Assembly: GCA_910579145.1 (NCBI GenBank)
Contig: CAJTTQ010000040.1
Span: 1 to 17,022, forward strand
Origin: an uncultured Eubacterium sp.
GTDB taxonomy: Bacteria; Bacillota; Clostridia; Lachnospirales; Lachnospiraceae
Reading direction: 5' to 3'
DNA length: 17,022 nucleotides
The notes under the pieces are model-generated. The model saw nothing but the letters and a program-made list of their open reading frames with translations, did not search any database and was not told the DNA's origin. Made by a program: the position numbers and the translations under genes. Below are positions 12,866 to 17,022 of this stretch, piece by piece. The stretch's first letter is position 1. The number at the start of each line of letters is the position of its first letter.

Positions 12866-13627
12866 TCATTTCAGATACGAATCAATTCCATCCGCAATCC
12901 CTTTTACCATTTTTTTCTGATACGCAGCCGTTGCCATCTTTTTATCCTCTGACGAATTGCTCATAAATCCCATTTCGATAATGGTCACAGGCACCGTACA
13001 CCAGTTGATCCCCGTCATCGTATCCGTATACAAAACGCCTCGGTTTACCGCGCCTGTCGCGCCGCAGAATGCCTTCAGCACCTTTTTGGATAATTTTTGG
13101 CTCGCTTTCCTGATCTTTTTACTCAAATACTGATTTTTATTGGTCGGCGCGATCGTCAGCGCCCCGCTCACAGACGAAGACTCCGAAGAATTCGCATGAA
13201 TGCGGATAAATGCGTCTGCCCCGGCTCTATTTGCGACCTTCGCCCGCTCCACATTTGAAATATTGATATCATGTTTCGTGCGGACCATCACGACTTTATA
13301 ACCTCTGGCTTTTAATTCTTTCTTTAACTTTTTCGCCACTTTCAGGTTTAACTTATATTCGGGCGTTCCCGTGGAGCATCCCGAAGTCCCGGAAGTAACT
13401 TTCGCCTTCATCGTCTTCGACCCGGGACCGTTTGGCTCTTTCGCTGAATTTCCTTTTGACTGATGGCCGGCATCGATAACGACCACCTTCTGTTCAGATT
13501 CCTGATCATCTTTTTTAGCCGCCTGCGCCTCATTCCCAAACGGCTGCAAGGCAGCAGCCAAAAGCAGTAAAACGGCTGTTCCACATCTCATACTGTTTTT
13601 TATATTTATTTTTCTATTTGTCTCCAT
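12866..13627 (-). CDS. Secreted N-acetylmuramoyl-L-alanine amidase (Amidase_3)
   Basis: This 253-residue zinc amidase cleaves the bond between N-acetylmuramic acid and L-alanine in peptidoglycan. A signal peptide is visible: a basic start, then hydrophobic GTAVLLLLAAALQPFG and a likely cleavage after AQA near 36. The Amidase_3 domain has His55 (DAGH), Glu90 (GTPEYKLNL), His144 (RIHAN) and catalytic Glu218 (IIEMGFMSN), so it looks active. The size and layout resemble CwlD, which makes muramic-delta-lactam precursors in spore cortex, but that role is not proven by sequence. AGGAGG precedes the ATG by 9 bases. Only 36 bases separate it from the tRNA-Leu hairpin and no own promoter is visible, so it may depend on read-through. 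Confidence 0.9.
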   Translation of the reverse strand: METNRKINIKNSMRCGTAVLLLLAAALQPFGNEAQAAKKDDQESEQKVVVIDAGHQSKGNSAKEPNGPGSKTMKAKVTSGTSGCSTGTPEYKLNLKVAKKLKKELKARGYKVVMVRTKHDINISNVERAKVANRAGADAFIRIHANSSESSSVSGALTIAPTNKNQYLSKKIRKASQKLSKKVLKAFCGATGAVNRGVLYTDTMTGINWCTVPVTIIEMGFMSNSSEDKKMATAAYQKKMVKGIADGIDSYLK

Positions 13628-13663
13628 TCTATATACCTCCTGAACGCGTTTGAACCATCAAGC

Positions 13664-13701
13664 TAAAATGGTGTGGCTACTGTTTCCAATAGCCACACCA
13701 T
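13664..13701 (-). terminator. Hairpin terminator after tRNA-Leu
   Basis: ATGGTGTGGCTA pairs perfectly with TAGCCACACCAT around a 10-base loop. Only a short TTT follows on the minus strand, so termination may be incomplete and allow read-through to the amidase gene. Confidence 0.7.
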
Positions 13702-13705
13702 GTAA

Positions 13706-13788
13706 TGCGGAGTATGGGACTTGAACCCACACGTCTCAGAGACACATGATCCTTAGTCATGCCTGTCTGCCAATTCCAGCAACTCCGC
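13706..13788 (-). tRNA. tRNA-Leu(AAG)
   Basis: This is a class II tRNA of 83 bases. The acceptor GCGGAGT pairs with ACTCCGC and the discriminator is A. The anticodon stem CATGA/TCATG holds loop CTAAGGA with anticodon AAG. The long variable arm TGTCT-CTG-AGACG supports Leu, and the T-arm is TGTGGG-TTCAAGT-CCCATA. No CCA is encoded. A34 would be expected to be deaminated to inosine. Confidence 0.92.
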
Positions 13789-13824
13789 ATGCAATATAAA
13801 GTTGTTCCTCAACACTGCTTGACT

Positions 13825-13853
13825 ATTATAACAGATTTTGAAGCAGTTGTCAA
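13825..13853 (-). promoter_or_regulatory. Perfect sigma-A promoter of tRNA-Leu
   Basis: On the minus strand TTGACA (13848-13853), a 17-base spacer and TATAAT (13825-13830) are a full consensus match. The tRNA starts about 37 bases downstream of the -10 box. The upstream region is A-rich. Confidence 0.92.
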
Positions 13854-13883
13854 ATACTTTTTTATTGCTTTTTGTCATTCTAT

Positions 13884-15626
13884 TTATTTTGCATAGTCCT
13901 TCACAAACCAATTCAACAGTTCTGAATTCTGTTTCGTGATCCTTCCCAACTGCGAGTGCGGCAGCGGACACGCCACCGTACCCGTCTCCACCGTAACATT
14001 CGGAATTTTTTTCTCATAGATCAGCCAGTCCCCAAATCCCCCATTCGGGTCCGTGCTGATCGATTTCGGCATCAGACGATAGTTGGTAAATGAGTTCACC
14101 TTTTTCGCCAGCGCGCTCTGACGTTCATAGAGCGGCGCGTTCGACTCCACATTGTAATTCCAGTAAAGGATGCTTCCCATCGAATGGTAGTTTAGCACGC
14201 CTTTGATACCGGAAAGACTATTGATAAACCGAATCATCGCCTTCGTCTCCTTCTCGGAAGCTGCTTTTTCTCCCGGATATGTGATCCCATCCGGTTTTTT
14301 GGACTTTCCTTTCGGATTCCACCCGCCAGGGAAATTAAAGTTTAAGTTCACCCCGCGCGCGTTTCCTTTCCACGTACGCGAAGAAGCTTTTGTTTTTTTG
14401 CAAAGTTTTTGAAGCTTTTTTGAATGGATCGCGCCGAAACCGGATTGCGAAATGGATACTCCGTCCGGATTGATCATCGGCACCACGTACAGGCACACAT
14501 GGTTCAGTGTCGATTTGTAATCCCCATACAGCCGCAGGATTTCCTCGCACTTATGGACGATCATGAGCGGATTCAGCCACTCCCTCGCATGGATTCCCGC
14601 ATCGATCACGATCTTTCTGCCGGCGGACGGATTTCCGACCCGCAGGCACCATATCGTCCTCCCGTCCTCACTGTTCCCGATGCTTTGCAAAGACGCCTTT
14701 CCCCTGTACTTTGACGAGATTTCCCGCAGATCAGATGTCATATCTTCATACGTATAGAGGGTATCTTTGTCATTTACGATCCACGGCTCTTCTTTTACCG
14801 TGATCTTCGTCTTGATCGTATTTCGGGTTGATTTTTTCACTTTTGCCGTGATGACCGCCGTTCCAGTCTTTCTCGCCATAATGATCCCTTTTTTATTGAC
14901 AGACGCCACCTTGGGATTCGATGATGTGATCTGTATGTTCTTCCACGGATAATTATAGGCAACGGCTGCCGTTTTCCCCTGGTATACGACATGCCCGGGT
15001 GCCTTTTTTGTGTAAAGGCGGGGCGCGAAATAGATGTACGCATAAATACTTTCTCCCGAAGCCGTTGATGTCATGCGCACGATCGCATACTGTTTATGAT
15101 CTTTTGCTTTGTCCCGGCAGATCACTTTTCCGCCGCGCGTCACTTTTACCTTGCCGGCGCGCACGTCTTTTCTGCTTTTTCCTCCGGTCAGTTTATAGGT
15201 ACACTTTTTCGACGGCTTTAACCTCACCTCGTCGGTGGCATACGCATTGATATGATAAATTTTTTGTTTTTTTACTTTCCCGTACCCGATGCCCTTCTGT
15301 CCGCCTTTCGAAAGTTTGGCACCTGGGTTTTTCAATACCAGCGGCGACGGCGGAGGTGTAAAAGGACGATGGGACGCTGCCGGAGTTTCCGTTTCGACCG
15401 GCGGCGCCACCGTCTGTACGGCGGGTACATCCGTCGGCTGACCAGCGGGTATGTTCGTCGGCGACACGCCCGGCACTTCCGGCGGCAGCACACCCGGTTC
15501 ATTTGCAGACCCCACTTGCAGTTCGTCCACTTTCGGCACGACCGCGCCGGCCTGTTCTGGCAAAACGCCCGCCAAAACGCAGCACATCAGCAGCCAGACA
15601 ACAATTCTTCTCATTTTCCCTGCCAT
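13884..15626 (-). CDS. Secreted M14 zinc carboxypeptidase with Big_2-like domain
   Basis: This predicts a 580-residue exported metallopeptidase. The ATG at 15626 has GGGGG six bases upstream. Domain order: signal peptide (1-29, hydrophobic IVVWLLMCCVLAGVL), a Pro/Val/Thr-rich linker (about 30-98), basic low-homology segments (100-205), a bacterial Ig-like Big_2 domain (about 205-278; SSNPKVASVNKKGIIMARKTG), then the peptidase M14 domain (about 285-578). The active site is complete: zinc ligands His346 and Glu349 (IHAREW) and His481 (YHSMG), substrate-binding NPDG (386-389) and RGVNLNFNFP (424-433), and catalytic Glu547 (VTVETGT). Related Firmicute enzymes cut gamma-D-glutamyl bonds of cell wall peptides, so a wall role is likely but not proven. 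It lies between the rplT terminator and tRNA-Leu. Confidence 0.9.
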   Translation of the reverse strand: MAGKMRRIVVWLLMCCVLAGVLPEQAGAVVPKVDELQVGSANEPGVLPPEVPGVSPTNIPAGQPTDVPAVQTVAPPVETETPAASHRPFTPPPSPLVLKNPGAKLSKGGQKGIGYGKVKKQKIYHINAYATDEVRLKPSKKCTYKLTGGKSRKDVRAGKVKVTRGGKVICRDKAKDHKQYAIVRMTSTASGESIYAYIYFAPRLYTKKAPGHVVYQGKTAAVAYNYPWKNIQITSSNPKVASVNKKGIIMARKTGTAVITAKVKKSTRNTIKTKITVKEEPWIVNDKDTLYTYEDMTSDLREISSKYRGKASLQSIGNSEDGRTIWCLRVGNPSAGRKIVIDAGIHAREWLNPLMIVHKCEEILRLYGDYKSTLNHVCLYVVPMINPDGVSISQSGFGAIHSKKLQKLCKKTKASSRTWKGNARGVNLNFNFPGGWNPKGKSKKPDGITYPGEKAASEKETKAMIRFINSLSGIKGVLNYHSMGSILYWNYNVESNAPLYERQSALAKKVNSFTNYRLMPKSISTDPNGGFGDWLIYEKKIPNVTVETGTVACPLPHSQLGRITKQNSELLNWFVKDYAK

Positions 15627-15706
15627 CACAATCCCCCATTCCTGCCGGACACCGCCGGCCGTTCCGTGTATATCCGTACACAAAACCCGTTCCGCTTTCT
15701 CTGTCG

Positions 15707-15746
15707 GTCAAAAAAGGATACCTCAGAATCACGAAGTACCCTTTTA
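15707..15746 (-). terminator. Rho-independent terminator of infC-rpmI-rplT
   Basis: On the minus strand AAAGGGTACTTC (15733-15744) pairs with GAGGTATCCTTT (15713-15724) through 12 pairs, including two G-T, around an 8-base loop, followed by more T. It lies about 40 bases after the rplT stop. Confidence 0.88.
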
Positions 15747-15784
15747 TCAATTTATATTCTTTTTATCATAAAATAATGTCAAAA

Positions 15785-16141
15785 TTATGCGAGTTTGCTT
15801 TTCGCCACATCAACGAGAGTCGCAAACCCATCTGGATCACTGATCGCCATCTCAGAGAGCATCTTACGGTTAATGTCGATCTCCGCGAGTTTTAAGCCGT
15901 ACATAAATTTACTATAAGAAAGTCCATTGATACGTGCTGCCGCATTGATACGCGCGATCCAAAGCTGTCTGAACTGTCTCTTTCTCTGCTTTCTGCCCGT
16001 ATAAGAAGTCTCAAGAGCACGCATAACAGACTGTTTTGCCACGCGATACTGTTTTGATCTCGCTCCTCTGTATCCCTTTGCTAACTTTAACACTCTGTTA
16101 TGTTTTTTCTTTGCGTTTAATCCGCCTTTAATTCTAGCCAT
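15785..16141 (-). CDS. rplT: 50S ribosomal protein bL20
   Basis: This 118-residue protein has the usual bL20 length. The basic N-terminal extension MARIKGGLNAKKKHNRVLKLAKGYRG and the core RKRQFRQLWIARINAAARINGLSYSKFM are highly conserved. It binds 23S rRNA early in 50S assembly and, in Firmicutes, also represses its own operon by binding the infC leader. GGAGG precedes the ATG at 16141. It is the last gene of infC-rpmI-rplT, 34 bases after rpmI, and is followed by a terminator hairpin. Confidence 0.98.
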   Translation of the reverse strand: MARIKGGLNAKKKHNRVLKLAKGYRGARSKQYRVAKQSVMRALETSYTGRKQRKRQFRQLWIARINAAARINGLSYSKFMYGLKLAEIDINRKMLSEMAISDPDGFATLVDVAKSKLA

Positions 16142-16175
16142 TTGGTATTTACCTCCTTAATCCGTCCTGACGCCA

Positions 16176-16379
16176 TCAGACATATGGCATGATTTTCTTC
16201 ATCGTCTTAACATTGGTATCATCTACCAAAGTTGCTCTTCTGAGTTTTCTTTTTCTCTTCGTCGTCTTCTTTGTCAGGATATGACTCTTATTTGCCTTAT
16301 TACGAACCAGTTTACCACTTCCGGTTACTTTGAATCGCTTTGCAGCGGCTCTCTTTGTTTTCATTTTCTGATTTGCCAT
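16176..16379 (-). CDS. rpmI: 50S ribosomal protein bL35
   Basis: This predicts 67 residues, near the usual bL35 length. The start MANQKMKTKRAAAKRF at 16379 has GAGG upstream; a four-codon longer version is less likely. The conserved KRFKVTGSGKLVRNKANKSHIL and the closing stretch with VDDTNVKTMKKIMPY are present. It lies between infC and rplT in the universal order, 87 bases after infC. Confidence 0.97.
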   Translation of the reverse strand: MANQKMKTKRAAAKRFKVTGSGKLVRNKANKSHILTKKTTKRKRKLRRATLVDDTNVKTMKKIMPYV

Positions 16380-16466
16380 GATTAACCTCATTTCTGCGCT
16401 GCTTTTTTCACATAGGTTTGCGGCTGGCAGCGCATAGACACAAACCGTTTTTCTTTCTGCTATATC

Positions 16467-16973
16467 CTACTTTGCGGCTGTTAAAAACATGATCATGCTT
16501 CTTCCTTCCATTTTAGCATCCTTATCGATCACCGCAACATCTTCCAGTTTTTCATAAAAACTGTTTAAAACCCCGCGTCCCACATCCTTATGTGCCATTT
16601 CACGGCCTCGGAAACGAAGGGTCACTTTTACTTTGTCACCCTTTGACAGGAATTTGCGGGCCTGATTTGCTTTCGTGTTTAAATCATTCAAGTCAATATT
16701 CGGCGACAGACGAATCTCTTTTACTTCGATCGTCCGCTGCTTTCTTTTGGCTTCTTTTTCTTTCCTTGCCTGCTCATAACGGTATTTACCGTAATTGATG
16801 ATTTTGCACACGGGCGGTTTCGCTCCCGGTGCGACCTTTACCAAATCAAGATCTGCATCCTTCGCCTTTAAATAAGCCTCTTTGGCTGACATAATTCCAA
16901 GCTGCTCCCCATCCTGGCCGATCACGCGGACCTCTCTGTCCCGGATCTGCTCATTGATCATTAATTCGCTGAT
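16467..16973 (-). CDS. infC: Translation initiation factor IF-3, probable AUC start
   Basis: This predicts about 168 residues. IF3 binds the 30S subunit, checks the start codon and initiator tRNA, and blocks early subunit joining. The N-domain begins MINEQIRDREVRVIGQDGEQLG, a PGAKPPVCKIINYGKYRYEQ helix leads to the linker, and the C-domain includes KEIRLSPNIDLND and KVKVTLRFRGREMAH, ending in MEGRSMIMFL. The start is placed at ATC (16971-16973) because GGAGG (16982-16986) stands exactly 8 bases upstream and the N-terminus then lines up with the B. subtilis protein, which starts at AUU. The TTG at 16988 and GTG at 16982 sit at or in the ribosome binding site, and the ATG at 16961 is 20 bases away from it. 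A hairpin plus T-run lies directly upstream. Confidence 0.93.
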   Translation of the reverse strand: MSELMINEQIRDREVRVIGQDGEQLGIMSAKEAYLKAKDADLDLVKVAPGAKPPVCKIINYGKYRYEQARKEKEAKRKQRTIEVKEIRLSPNIDLNDLNTKANQARKFLSKGDKVKVTLRFRGREMAHKDVGRGVLNSFYEKLEDVAVIDKDAKMEGRSMIMFLTAAK

Positions 16974-16991
16974 AACGTGCACCTCCAAATG

Positions 16992-17022
16992 AAAAAAAGA
17001 TAACTGTTTTTAAAGCAGCTAT
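16992..17022 (-). terminator. Attenuator-like terminator in the infC leader, 5' arm cut by window edge
   Basis: On the minus strand ATAGCTG pairs with CAGTTAT (one G-T) around a 9-base loop, then C and seven T follow, only 6 bases before the infC ribosome binding site. A terminator ending this close to the start fits the L20-controlled leader (L20 leader RNA) of Firmicute infC operons. The rest of the leader lies outside the window. Confidence 0.6.

Noticed and set aside
15252..15776. 174-codon plus-strand open frame rich in Arg and Phe
   Set aside because: Mirror of the Pro-rich linker and signal peptide codons of the M14 peptidase gene and crosses the rplT terminator.

Overview
The window looks like a chromosomal piece of a low-to-medium GC, spore-forming Firmicute, most likely class Clostridia and possibly Lachnospiraceae. 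The reasons are the sporulation sigma factor SigH, a Mini-RNase III gene, an infC-rpmI-rplT operon with a terminator hairpin just upstream of infC, strong GGAGG ribosome binding sites in front of most genes, and sigma-A promoters close to consensus. No phage, transposase, integrase, rRNA or CRISPR array was found. All genes lie on the minus strand except the partial mrnC at the left edge.

From left to right: the 3' part of mrnC (+) converges on a P-type cation ATPase gene (-) whose N-terminus is short. Next come tRNA-Thr(GGT), with its own promoter and terminator, and an AT-richer block of three unrecognised genes (2799-4224). This block has its own candidate promoter, repeated operator-like boxes and a 15-codon leader ORF. 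Then follow sigH, rlmB, an Eis-like GNAT acetyltransferase and ispF. A second block has tRNA-Met(CAT) and tRNA-Val(TAC) sharing a perfect-consensus promoter, then a small membrane protein, a YfcE-type phosphodiesterase, an RdgB/HAM1 nucleotide pyrophosphatase, a THUMP-domain RNA methyltransferase and a rhodanese-like protein. Next are a small Asn/Ser-rich tetrapeptide-repeat protein, class II fructose-bisphosphate aldolase, a SEC-C protein, a secreted Zn amidase, tRNA-Leu(AAG) and a secreted M14 metallopeptidase. The right end holds rplT, rpmI and infC, in reverse order of transcription.

Most of the content is core housekeeping: translation (infC, rpmI, rplT, four tRNAs, rRNA and RNA modification), NTP pool sanitation (rdgB), isoprenoid synthesis (ispF), glycolysis (fba), rRNA maturation (mrnC), and sporulation and cell wall functions (sigH, the amidase, the M14 peptidase). 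The usual Firmicute neighbourhood cysS-mrnC-rlmB-sigH is broken here: mrnC points the other way and is separated from rlmB-sigH by the ATPase, tRNA-Thr and the unknown three-gene block.

The parts least explained by known families are the 2799-4500 block with its regulatory region and leader ORF, and the 82-residue tetrapeptide-repeat protein at 11018-11266. Other points of note are the probable AUC start codon of infC with the attenuator-like hairpin before it, and tRNA-Leu with anticodon AAG.
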